Positions 44,612-52,271 of a stretch of DNA of 64,000 bases are shown here, piece by piece. The notes below the pieces were generated by a model. The model was given only the letters and a program-made list of their open reading frames with translations. It did not search any database and was not told the DNA's origin. Numbering within the stretch: the first letter of the stretch is position 1; each line of letters starts with the position of its first letter. The position numbers and the translations under genes were made by a program. Source of the stretch: Mesorhizobium sp. PAMC28654 (GTDB taxonomy: Bacteria; Pseudomonadota; Alphaproteobacteria; Rhizobiales; Rhizobiaceae); the NCBI RefSeq assembly GCF_020616515.1, contig NZ_CP085135.1:3472001-3536000 (forward strand), given 5' to 3'.

Positions 44612-45639
44612 TGCACGCGGCTCCTTGCGGCCTTTTCGGCAACGGAACTGGCCAGCACCGAGAGCAGCAGGATGACGCCGGAAGCGACCGGCTGCCAGTA
44701 GCTCGACACGTGCAGGACGAAGACGAGGTTACCGATCAGGGTCAGCACGAAGGCGCCGATCAGCGTGCCGGCCAGATGACCACGGCCGCCGAACAGGCTG
44801 ACGCCGCCGATCACCGCCGCCGCCACCGAAGGCAGGATATAGTCCTTGCCGATGGTCGGCGAACCGGCGCCGGTCTGCGTCACCAGGAAGAGGGCAGCAC
44901 CCGCCGCGAACAGACCGGACAGGCCGTAGGTGATGAGGTTGACGCGGGTGATCGAGACCCCCGACAAAAAGGCGGACTTTTCGTTGGAGCCTGTCGCCTG
45001 AATGGTAATGCCGACGCCGGTGGTACGGAACCACCACCAGAACAGCAGCAGGCCGATCAGCATCCAGACCGGGCTGGCCAGGCCGATGAGCTGCGCGGAA
45101 GCGAAGCCGACCCACCAGGAGGGAACGCTGCCGCCATCGGTCGGCAGGATGATCATGGCGACGCCATTGAGGATCGACCAGGTGGCGAGCGTCACCAGGA
45201 AGGGCTGCAGCTTGAGCAGCGAGATCAGCAGGCCGTTGAGCGCGCCGATCAGGAAGCCGAGTACGAGGATGATCAATATCCAAAGCGCCGTGGTCGATGG
45301 ATCATCGGTGAAGCGCGTCGCCGCGATCACCGTTCCGAGGCTGATCATGCCGCCGATCGACAGATCGATGCCGCCGCGCACCAGCACGATGGTCTGGCCG
45401 GTCGCCGCCAGCATCAGCGTCATCGCCGCCGCCGTGTCGAGGTTGAGCTCGTCCAGCGAAAAGACCCCGGACTGCAGGCTGCCATAGATGGCAACGATCA
45501 AGGCCAGCATCAGGCAAGCGACAAGGAACGGCGCGCGGTCGAGCGCGCGGCCACGCCAATCGATACCCCGCGCGGCTTGTTTCATTTCAGCTGGCCTTTG
45601 CGCCATTTCCACAGGTCTCTCAGCGATCGCCATCACCAT
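44608..45639 (-). CDS. Sugar ABC transporter permease (RbsC family)
   Basis: A 343-residue permease: QTIVLVRGGIDLSIGGMISL, the coupling segment NEKSAFLSGVSITRVNLITY, and GGVSLFGGRGHLAGTLIGAF near the C-terminus. The start at 45637-45639 lies 3 nt after the repaired stop of the ATPase gene; later in-frame ATG codons (residues 3, 12 and 19) are possible. It forms the membrane channel with the permease at 43643. Confidence 0.9.
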   Translation of the reverse strand: MVMAIAERPVEMAQRPAEMKQAARGIDWRGRALDRAPFLVACLMLALIVAIYGSLQSGVFSLDELNLDTAAAMTLMLAATGQTIVLVRGGIDLSIGGMISLGTVIAATRFTDDPSTTALWILIILVLGFLIGALNGLLISLLKLQPFLVTLATWSILNGVAMIILPTDGGSVPSWWVGFASAQLIGLASPVWMLIGLLLFWWWFRTTGVGITIQATGSNEKSAFLSGVSITRVNLITYGLSGLFAAGAALFLVTQTGAGSPTIGKDYILPSVAAAVIGGVSLFGGRGHLAGTLIGAFVLTLIGNLVFVLHVSSYWQPVASGVILLLSVLASSVAEKAARSRVQ

Positions 45640-45642
45640 GCC

Positions 45643-47143
45643 TCAAGCAGCCTCGCTTTCAAGCATGGCGGCGCGCAAAATGCCTGCCTCCGAAATGCGG
45701 TCGCCTTCGAGCATCGCGGCGACGCGCCCGTTGCGCATGACGAGCACGCGATCGGCGACATGGACGAGTTCCGGCATGTCGCTGGAATGGAACAGGATCG
45801 CGTAGCCCTTGGCCGCGAGGTCGCGCATCAGCTGGAAGATCTCGCCCTTGGTGCCGACATCGACACCGCGCGTCGTCGTAGAGCAAAAGCACGCGCGCCT
45901 GCGTCAGCAGCATCTTGCCGAAGATCACCTTTTGCTGGTTGCCGCCGGACAAAGTGCCGGCAAGCTGCTCCGATGTGCCGGCCTTGATGCGCAGGAAGTC
46001 GACCATCTCCTTGACCAGCGCCGTCTCCTTTTGCCGGCTCAGAAAACCGTTTTCCGTGAAGCGCTTGATGACGGACAGGGTCAGGTTCTCGCGCACGCTT
46101 TTGGTCAAAAGCAGGCCCTGCCCGCGTCGATCCTCCGGCACCAGCGCGATGCCGTCCTTGCCGGTCAGCGCCTGGCGCGGATTGTTGATCGAGACGGGTT
46201 TGCCCCACAGCTCGATGGCGCCGCTGGCCTTGGTGGCTCCAAACAGCGCCTGGAACAGCTCGCGCTGGCCGTGGCCCTGCAGGCCGCCGACGCCAAGCAC
46301 CTCGCCCTCATGCAAGGCAAGGTCGACGCCGGAGAGCCGGCTGCCACTGGAAAATCCCTTGACCCTGAGCGCGATGCGATCGGTCGCCGTGGCCACGCGC
46401 TCGGGATAGAGCCGGTCGAGGTGCCGGCCGATCATCTGGGTGACGATCTGATCGTCGGATACGGCATTCGCCTCGTGCACGGCGATGGTGCTGCCATTGC
46501 GGAAGATGGTCAGCCGATCGGCGATGGCGCGCACCTCGGCCATGCGGTGCGAGATGAAGATGACCAGCCTGCCCTCGGCGGCCAGTTGCCGGGTGAGATT
46601 GAGTAACCATTCGGCCTCCCGCGCCGGCAGCGCCGACGTCGCTTCGTCGAGGATCAGGATGCGCGGGTCCTTGGCCAACCCCTTGGCGATCTCGACGATC
46701 TGCCGTTCGGCCAGTGTCAGCCGCCGCAATTCCTGGTCAGGGCGAAGTGCTGGAAAATTGTATTTGTCGAGCAGCGCCATCGTCTTGCGGCGCATCTCGC
46801 CGCGATTGACCGTGCGCAGCAACGTTCTTGGTTCGTGGCGGAACCAGATGTTCTGCTCGACGCTGAGATCGGGGATCAGCGATAGTTCCTGGAACACGGC
46901 GGCGATGCCCCGCGCCTGGGCGGCATCCGGATTGGCGGGGCGATAGTCCCGGCCGTCGACCCGGATCGAGCCGCCATCATGCCTCACAGCGCCCGACAGT
47001 ATCTGGATGAAGGTGCTCTTTCCCGCGCCATTCTCGCCGAGCAGCGCATGCACTTCGCCAGCGCGGGCGCTGAATGTCGCCTCGCTCAGCGCAACGATGC
47101 CGCCATAGCGTTTGGAAAGGCCTGTGACGGTGACAAGGTCCAT
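45643..47143 (-). pseudogene. Sugar ABC transporter ATPase (RbsA type) frameshifted in the second ATPase domain
   Basis: A double-domain ATPase of about 500 residues. The first domain has Walker A GENGAGKST and Walker B ILILDEATSALP. The second has LGVGGLQGHGQREL and signature LSGGNQQKV. The frame breaks near 45874: after VLLLYD the expected [12 protein letters not shown] continues only if two bases are added. The remainder, with the switch His in [13 protein letters not shown], continues in another frame to the stop at 45643-45645. Without repair the protein ends in an Arg-rich missense tail. A sequencing error is possible, since neighbours are intact. Confidence 0.85.
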
Positions 47144-47162
47144 GATGCGCCTTCGAAAAGCT

Positions 47163-47188
47163 CTCCCGACATCTTGCGATGCCGGGAG
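47163..47188 (-). terminator. Hairpin between the binding-protein and ATPase genes
   Basis: CTCCCGACAT (47163-47172) and ATGCCGGGAG (47179-47188) pair over 10 positions with one mismatch or G-U, 6-nt loop. It follows the second binding-protein gene by 21 nt and probably reduces expression of the ATPase and permeases. Confidence 0.5.
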
Positions 47189-47209
47189 ACAGGGTCGTGG
47201 TATCGGATG

Positions 47210-48277
47210 TTACTTGCTGCCGGCGGCTTCCGCGGCGGTGATCTCGACCCAGTCGGGCGTGATCGGCAGCGTCAGGCCGGGTGCCTGGTCGGGGAAGGCA
47301 TTTTCGCCGACCGCGATCTTGATCATCTTGGTGCCCGGGTAGAGCTTGGACTCGAAGGGATCGGTGGTGACGAAGTCGCCCTTGACCGAAACGGAGCGTT
47401 CGGCCGGCTTCTTGCCGGTGTCGAGAATGTCGACCGCCAGCTTGATGGCTTCCGACGACAGATAGGCGGGGTTGGAGCCAAGGATGCATTTCGCACCTTG
47501 CGTCTGCGCGCAGGTTAGGGCCGCGACATTGTAGGAGAAGCCGACGACCGGAACGATCGGCCGGCCTGCATCCTTCAGTGCCTGGATGGCGCCCGAGCCG
47601 TAGCCTTGCGTCATGATGCCGTCGATCTTCGGGTTGGCGGCAAGCAGGGCCGCGACGCCCGACTGTTCCGGTCCAAGCGCGTAGTTGCCGTTATAGTAGC
47701 CGACGACCTTGATGTCGGGATATTTGGCCAGGACCTTCTCATAGCCCTGCTGAAGCTGGGCGGAGATCGGCGCGCCGGCCAGGCCACGGTCGAGGATGAT
47801 GTTGCCCTTGCCGCCGAGCTGTGTGGCCATCCATTCGGCCATCACCGACGGAATACGATCCCAGTCGGAGGCGACGGCGAAAGCGCAGGGCTCGGTCACC
47901 ACCTGGTCGAAGCTGATGACGACGATGCCGGCGTCGCAGGCCTTCTTGATGGTCGGGTTCAACGCCGAATCCGAGCCGGCATCGACGAGGATGGCGTCGG
48001 GCTTCTGGCGAATGATGTTGTTCAGCGAGTTGATCTGCGCCTGGACCGTGTTCTCGACATTCTCGATCTTGAGATCGACGCGGCCTTTGAGCGGCCCCTT
48101 GTTCACCGAGACGGTGGCGACGCGCTCCATCTGCTGGCGCCAGTCATTGCCGACGAAATTGTTCGAGAGATAGATCGTGTAGGGCTTCTTGTCCTCGGCG
48201 TGGCCAGCATGCATGCCGATTGCCATCATGGCGGTGGCAAGGGCTGCAAGACCGATGTTACGGCTCAATGATTTCAT
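47210..48277 (-). CDS. Sugar ABC transporter substrate-binding protein, copy 1 of a tandem pair
   Basis: A 355-residue exported protein with signal peptide MKSLSRNIGLAALATAMMAIGMHAGHA and a type I periplasmic-binding fold. Key segments are YTIYLSNNFVGNDWRQQMER, VDLKIENVENTVQAQINSLN and ACDAGIVVISFDQVV. The mature parts of this protein and the product of the next gene upstream are closely similar throughout, so they are recent duplicates. Differences such as EPCAFAVASDWD against AQCAYKLHSDFD may alter ligand preference. Confidence 0.9.
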   Translation of the reverse strand: MKSLSRNIGLAALATAMMAIGMHAGHAEDKKPYTIYLSNNFVGNDWRQQMERVATVSVNKGPLKGRVDLKIENVENTVQAQINSLNNIIRQKPDAILVDAGSDSALNPTIKKACDAGIVVISFDQVVTEPCAFAVASDWDRIPSVMAEWMATQLGGKGNIILDRGLAGAPISAQLQQGYEKVLAKYPDIKVVGYYNGNYALGPEQSGVAALLAANPKIDGIMTQGYGSGAIQALKDAGRPIVPVVGFSYNVAALTCAQTQGAKCILGSNPAYLSSEAIKLAVDILDTGKKPAERSVSVKGDFVTTDPFESKLYPGTKMIKIAVGENAFPDQAPGLTLPITPDWVEITAAEAAGSK

Positions 48278-48342
48278 GATTTTCTCCTCCCATTCTCGTT
48301 TCGAATATCGGCGCAGACTGTCGGCGCGCCGCTTTGGCCAAC

Positions 48343-49407
48343 TCAGTTGCCCGACGCCTCCTTGGGTGTGATCTCGACCCAGCTGGGCGTGACCGGCAGG
48401 GACAGGCCCGGCGCCAGATCGGCAAATACTGTCTTGCCAAGTTCAATCTTCACCGCCGAGGAATTGGGGGCGTATTTGGCATCGACCATATCCGTGGTCA
48501 GGCCCGGTGAGTTGAACAGCACGGTCGTGTCGGCCGGCTTCTTGCCGGTGTCGAGTATGTCGACCGCCAGCTTGATCGCCTCGGCGGACAGGGACGGCGG
48601 ATTGGCGCCCAGCCAGCACTTCGCGCCCTTGGTCTGGGCACAGATGACGCCGGTGCCGTTGAAGGCGGCGGCGACGATTGGCACCAAAGGACGATCGGCA
48701 TTCTGCAATGCCTTGATGGCGCCGGTGCCATAGCCCTGCGAGAAGATGCCGTCGACTTCCGGGTGCGCGGCAAGCAGACTGGCAACGCCTTCCTGTTCAG
48801 GCCCGGCCGCATAGTTGCCGTTGAAATAGCCGACGATCTCGATGCCCGGATACCTCTTCAGCACGGCGCCGAAGTTCTTCTCGAACTGCTCGGAAATCGG
48901 CGCGCCCGCGAGACCGCGATCCATGAAGACCTTGCCCTTGCCGCCGAGGATGGATGCCATCCATTCAGCCTGGTTGTTGGCCATGATATCGAAATCGGAG
49001 TGCAGCTTGTAGGCGCATTGCGCCGACACGGTCTGGTCGAAGCTGACGACGATGATGCCAGCGTCGCAGGCTTTCTTGATGGTCGGATTGAGAGCTTCCG
49101 CCGACGACGCGTCGATGAGGATCGCGGCGGGCTTCTGCCGGATGATGTTGTTCAGCGAATTGATCTGCGCCTGGACCGTGCCCTCGGCGTTTTCGATCTT
49201 GAGGTCGACACGCCCCTTGAGCGGCCCTTTGTTGACCGCGACATTGGCGACGCGTTCCATCTGCTGGCGCCAATCATTGCCGACGAAATTGTTGGAAAGG
49301 TAGATGACGTAGGGCTTCTTGTCTTCGGTATGGCCGGGGGTCGCGCCAACGGTGGCCACAAACCCGGCAAGCGCCACGAAGCCGGCGCACAAGCTCCTCA
49401 ATTTCAT
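48343..49407 (-). CDS. Sugar ABC transporter substrate-binding protein, copy 2 of a tandem pair
   Basis: A 354-residue exported protein with signal peptide MKLRSLCAGFVALAGFVATV and cleavage before HTEDKKPY. The mature domain (YVIYLSNNFVGNDWRQQMER, VDLKIENAEGTVQAQINSLN) parallels copy 1 along its whole length. I chose the ATG at 49405-49407 after GGGAGGAGACC. It is first in the operon binding protein-binding protein-ATPase-permease-permease-lactonase. Candidate LacI and GntR operators lie 72 and 200 nt upstream. Confidence 0.9.
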   Translation of the reverse strand: MKLRSLCAGFVALAGFVATVGATPGHTEDKKPYVIYLSNNFVGNDWRQQMERVANVAVNKGPLKGRVDLKIENAEGTVQAQINSLNNIIRQKPAAILIDASSAEALNPTIKKACDAGIIVVSFDQTVSAQCAYKLHSDFDIMANNQAEWMASILGGKGKVFMDRGLAGAPISEQFEKNFGAVLKRYPGIEIVGYFNGNYAAGPEQEGVASLLAAHPEVDGIFSQGYGTGAIKALQNADRPLVPIVAAAFNGTGVICAQTKGAKCWLGANPPSLSAEAIKLAVDILDTGKKPADTTVLFNSPGLTTDMVDAKYAPNSSAVKIELGKTVFADLAPGLSLPVTPSWVEITPKEASGN

Positions 49408-49478
49408 GGTCTCCTCCCTAGTGTTTCCTGCCCAGCCGGCGATGGACCGCGCCATCTTGATCGGATGAAGACTGTAAA

Positions 49479-49494
49479 TTGATACCGGTACCAA
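49479..49494. promoter_or_regulatory. LacI-type operator before the tandem-SBP operon
   Basis: TTGATACCGGTACCAA is an almost perfect 16-bp palindrome with a central CG, typical of LacI-family operators. All but one base recur at 56088-56103 in inverted orientation, over the promoter of the SDR/transketolase operon. It lies 72 nt before the start of the first binding-protein gene. Confidence 0.65.
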
Positions 49495-49606
49495 ATGCGG
49501 ATGTCAATTTGATGGCGCTTCCTCCGAGGCTGCGTTCGCGAGCGGAATTTCGCAGGATTTCCTCCCTTGCGACTCCTCCCATGGCCGGCACTTCAGCCAA
49601 GCTATC

Positions 49607-49640
49607 ATGCTATTATAATTTTATAGGTCTGTCTATGCGA
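49607..49640 (-). promoter_or_regulatory. Promoter and GntR-type operator (site B) of the tandem-SBP operon
   Basis: On the minus strand TAGACA, a 17-nt spacer and TAGCAT form a promoter-like pair, with TTATAATAGCAT (49618-49607) covering the -10. The same architecture occurs at site A (TGGACA, 17 nt, TAGCAT). It lies just after the gntR gene and about 200 nt before the binding-protein start. Confidence 0.6.
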
Positions 49641-49671
49641 CCAACATTAGAAAATGCTGGTCGGGTACGCT

Positions 49672-50442
49672 TCAGGACAGGTCGTTCGGCGCGTCGTAAG
49701 TGATGCTGAAGATATCGGCGGGGTGGCGCGCGACGGAGAATTCGATGCTGCGCTGGTCCGCCGACTGATAGAGCATCTCCACCGTCAGCACCGGACTGCC
49801 CAGCGCAATGCCGAGGTCGGCGGCAACCGCCTCATCGGCGATTTCGGCGCGCACCGTGACATGCGCCACATCGAGCCGCAGGCCGAGATGTTTTTGCACC
49901 GAGCGGAAGATCAGCACATCGGAAAAGTCTTCCCGCTTTAAGCGGGCGCCGATATCCGGCGGAAAGTAGGTGGTGATCTGCGCCTTCCTCTGTTCGCCGA
50001 TCGACAGCACGCTGCGCAGGCAATAGCCGGCCTCGTCCTTGCCCATGCCGAAATGGCGCTGGAGTACCGGGGAAACCTCCTTGCGATAGGACTTCACCGT
50101 CAGTTGCGCGTCCTTGGTGAAGGCCGCCATGTCGGCAAAATTCTTGAACTTCCAGCTCAGATTGACCGATGGGCTGCGCGCCGCGACCACCGCGGGCTTG
50201 GCCGAACGCTTCCTGATCAGGCCGTCGGCCTCGAGATCTCGCAGCGCTTGGCGGACCGTGATCAGGCTGACGCCGAAATGCTCGGCAATGGTTGCCTCCT
50301 TCGGCAATTCGCCGCCGACGGGAAAGGTGCCGTTGCCGATCGGCTCGCGCAGGATGTCGGCAAGCTGCCGATAGAGCGGGCCGTTGGCGCGGCCGAGTGT
50401 GCGCCTGGGAAGACTGTCGATGGTGGGAACGGAATGATCCAT
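49672..50442 (-). CDS. GntR-family regulator, HutC subfamily (UTRA domain)
   Basis: A 256-residue regulator. The N-terminal winged helix is in PLYRQLADILREPIGNGTFP, LPKEATIAEHFGVSLITVRQALRDLEADGLI, and a C-terminal UTRA ligand domain ends VEMLYQSADQRSIEFSVARHP. HutC-type proteins bind small metabolites and repress adjacent catabolic genes. It lies between two divergently supplied parts of the same cluster and has a TTATAATAGC palindrome 22 nt before its own start, suggesting autoregulation. Confidence 0.9.
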   Translation of the reverse strand: MDHSVPTIDSLPRRTLGRANGPLYRQLADILREPIGNGTFPVGGELPKEATIAEHFGVSLITVRQALRDLEADGLIRKRSAKPAVVAARSPSVNLSWKFKNFADMAAFTKDAQLTVKSYRKEVSPVLQRHFGMGKDEAGYCLRSVLSIGEQRKAQITTYFPPDIGARLKREDFSDVLIFRSVQKHLGLRLDVAHVTVRAEIADEAVAADLGIALGSPVLTVEMLYQSADQRSIEFSVARHPADIFSITYDAPNDLS

Positions 50443-50463
50443 GAGCCTCGTCGCGCCTGTGTC

Positions 50464-50483
50464 GAAGCTTTTATAATAGCTTC
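50464..50483. promoter_or_regulatory. GntR-type operator (site C) before gntR
   Basis: A palindrome GAAGCT-TTTATAAT-AGCTTC whose centre carries TTATAATAGC, the core shared with sites A, B and D. Position 22 nt upstream of the gntR ATG suits autorepression. Confidence 0.55.
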
Positions 50484-50524
50484 CATCGCCTGAGGCTAGG
50501 CAACGTTGGCGACCATCAACCGCC

Positions 50525-51232
50525 TCAGACGAAGAGCCGGAAAGGGTGTTCGATCGTGGACTTCAAGGCGATGAGCCACGCGGCCGCTGCCGCCTCGTCA
50601 ACGCTTGCCGCATCCGCTGTGAGAAAGCATTCGGCGTGATCGCCTGCCGTGTTGACCGAGACCGTCAGGCGCATGGCGCGGCCCGACAAGAGCGGCATCG
50701 TCAGCGGCCGGATGTCGCCAGCCGGGAAAAGCCGCAGGGACAGTGCGGCCGGTCTTTCCGTGTCGTCACGGTTGTCAGCCAGTGCCGCAAACCGCATTGC
50801 GCGCAGCGATGTCAGGGGCATCTCCGGAGCCGTGGCGAACACCGCTTGTCGTCCCATCAGTTCCAACGCTACGGGCGCGTCGGCGACCTTGGCGATATCG
50901 GGTATCTCAGCGAAGGCGCGACCTGTCGCGCGCAGCAGGATGTCGTCGATGTCCAACGTTTTCCCCGCGCTCTCCAGCGCGGCCAGCAGCTCATTCAGAG
51001 CCCCGAGCGCGATTGATGCGGCAAAGGCGGCGATGCGGAGCGCGGCGACCGCGACAGTCGGCGGTTCGACCGGCTCTGCCACGGGCACAAAGCCAAGCAC
51101 GTCGACGGCCAGGACGCGACCGCCCGGACCGCTGCCCCGAAATACGTCGAGCGGGAGAGAGCGCTCGCGCGCCAGGCGGCGCGCATAGGGCGAAACAGCC
51201 TGCCGCCGCGCCTGCGCCACCGCGATGTTCAT
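50525..51232 (-). CDS. E2-like protein: E3/E1-binding domain plus degenerate acyltransferase domain
   Basis: A 235-residue protein without a lipoyl domain. Residues about 13-48 (SPYARRLARERSLPLDVF, GSGPGGRVLAVDVLGF) are a peripheral subunit-binding domain as in dihydrolipoamide acyltransferases. The rest looks like a shortened acyltransferase domain; its end, ALKSTIEHPFRLFV, matches the E2 C-terminus. The catalytic DHRxxDG is replaced by DAASVDE (about 207-213), so the active His is missing. It is probably a structural scaffold for the E1-lipoyl fusion encoded two genes upstream. It overlaps the dehydrogenase gene by 4 nt. Confidence 0.75.
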   Translation of the reverse strand: MNIAVAQARRQAVSPYARRLARERSLPLDVFRGSGPGGRVLAVDVLGFVPVAEPVEPPTVAVAALRIAAFAASIALGALNELLAALESAGKTLDIDDILLRATGRAFAEIPDIAKVADAPVALELMGRQAVFATAPEMPLTSLRAMRFAALADNRDDTERPAALSLRLFPAGDIRPLTMPLLSGRAMRLTVSVNTAGDHAECFLTADAASVDEAAAAAWLIALKSTIEHPFRLFV

Positions 51233-52239
51233 TTCAGATACTCTGAGTTGACGCAGTTGGTGAGCCGTCCCTGAGCGAGATATGCCTGCACGACCTCGAT
51301 CGATTTCAGCCGGAGGTCGCGCATCGATGCCGGGCTGTAGAAGGCGGCGTGCGGGGTGACGATCAGCCGGTTGGCAATCCATGGTTCACGACGCCGCCAT
51401 GCCGCCAACAGCGGATGGTCGAGATCACCGGGTTCGTTCGGCAACACGTCCAGCCCTGCGCCGGCAACAGTGCCGTTGCGCATCGCCGCCTCCAGCGCAT
51501 CGAGATCGACTATCGGGCCGCGCGCGGTGTTGATCAGCACAAGGCCAGGCCTGGCGATGGCGAAGACAGAAGCGCCGAGCAGCTTGCGGGTCTCCACGCT
51601 CAACGGCGTGTGGACGCTGACCACGTCCGATCGCGCCATCAGCTCGGCCAGCGAATGAACGCGTTCATAGCCGGTCGACAGGTCGACGCCGGACAGAAGA
51701 TGCGGATCGTGGAACATCACCTTCATGTCGAAGGCGGCGGCGCGGCGAGCGGTGGCCAGCCCGATGCGACCGAGCCCGACAATGCCGAAGGTCGCGCCCT
51801 TGTGCCGGCGCACCAGCGGCGCCTTGGAGAAATGCCAACCTTCGGCGCCATTGCCGGAAAGCTCGGGTCCATAGGCGGAGGTGCCGCGCGTCAGCGCCAG
51901 CATCAGGCCGATGGCATGGTCGGCAACTTCGGTCGTGCCGTAGTCCGGAACATTGCATGCCGGAATCTTGCGCGCGCCCCAGCCGGCCGTGTCGATGTTG
52001 TCGAAGCCGACGCCGGAGCGCACCGCGATCCTCGCCTTGGGAAAGGCGGTCGGAGCGGCCGCGACATTGTGGGTCGGCGAATAGTTGATGACGGCATCGA
52101 CGGCCTCGCAGATGGCCGGACCGAGCTCAGCCGCCTTGTCGTTGGTCGAGCGGGCGAGGATGAACTCGATGTCGGGATAGTGCTCGCGTTCGAGTTCGGC
52201 TTCGTCGGCGGCTTGCCAGTTGGCACACAGGATCTTCAT
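51229..52239 (-). CDS. D-2-hydroxyacid dehydrogenase (NAD-dependent)
   Basis: A 336-residue enzyme of the D-isomer 2-hydroxyacid dehydrogenase family, CtBP/phosphoglycerate-dehydrogenase-like. The NAD fold is TFGIVGLGRIGLATARRAA; the substrate and catalytic residues are in VRSGVGFDNIDT, VLINTARGPIVDLDAL (Arg), a following Glu in LPNEPGD, and VTPHAAFYS (His). It reduces a 2-keto acid or oxidises a 2-hydroxyacid, possibly the substrate or product of the neighbouring 2-oxoacid dehydrogenase. Start is the ATG at 52237-52239, 32 nt after the E1 fusion gene. Confidence 0.88.
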   Translation of the reverse strand: MKILCANWQAADEAELEREHYPDIEFILARSTNDKAAELGPAICEAVDAVINYSPTHNVAAAPTAFPKARIAVRSGVGFDNIDTAGWGARKIPACNVPDYGTTEVADHAIGLMLALTRGTSAYGPELSGNGAEGWHFSKAPLVRRHKGATFGIVGLGRIGLATARRAAAFDMKVMFHDPHLLSGVDLSTGYERVHSLAELMARSDVVSVHTPLSVETRKLLGASVFAIARPGLVLINTARGPIVDLDALEAAMRNGTVAGAGLDVLPNEPGDLDHPLLAAWRRREPWIANRLIVTPHAAFYSPASMRDLRLKSIEVVQAYLAQGRLTNCVNSEYLK

Positions 52240-52271
52240 GCTTGCCCTTCGAATTTGCATGGATACGATGA

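Noticed and set aside
45643..47143. Programmed frameshifting as explanation of the ATPase frame break
   Set aside because: No slippery heptamer, internal Shine-Dalgarno sequence or downstream pseudoknot was seen, and family members are encoded in one frame. Mutation or sequencing error is simpler.
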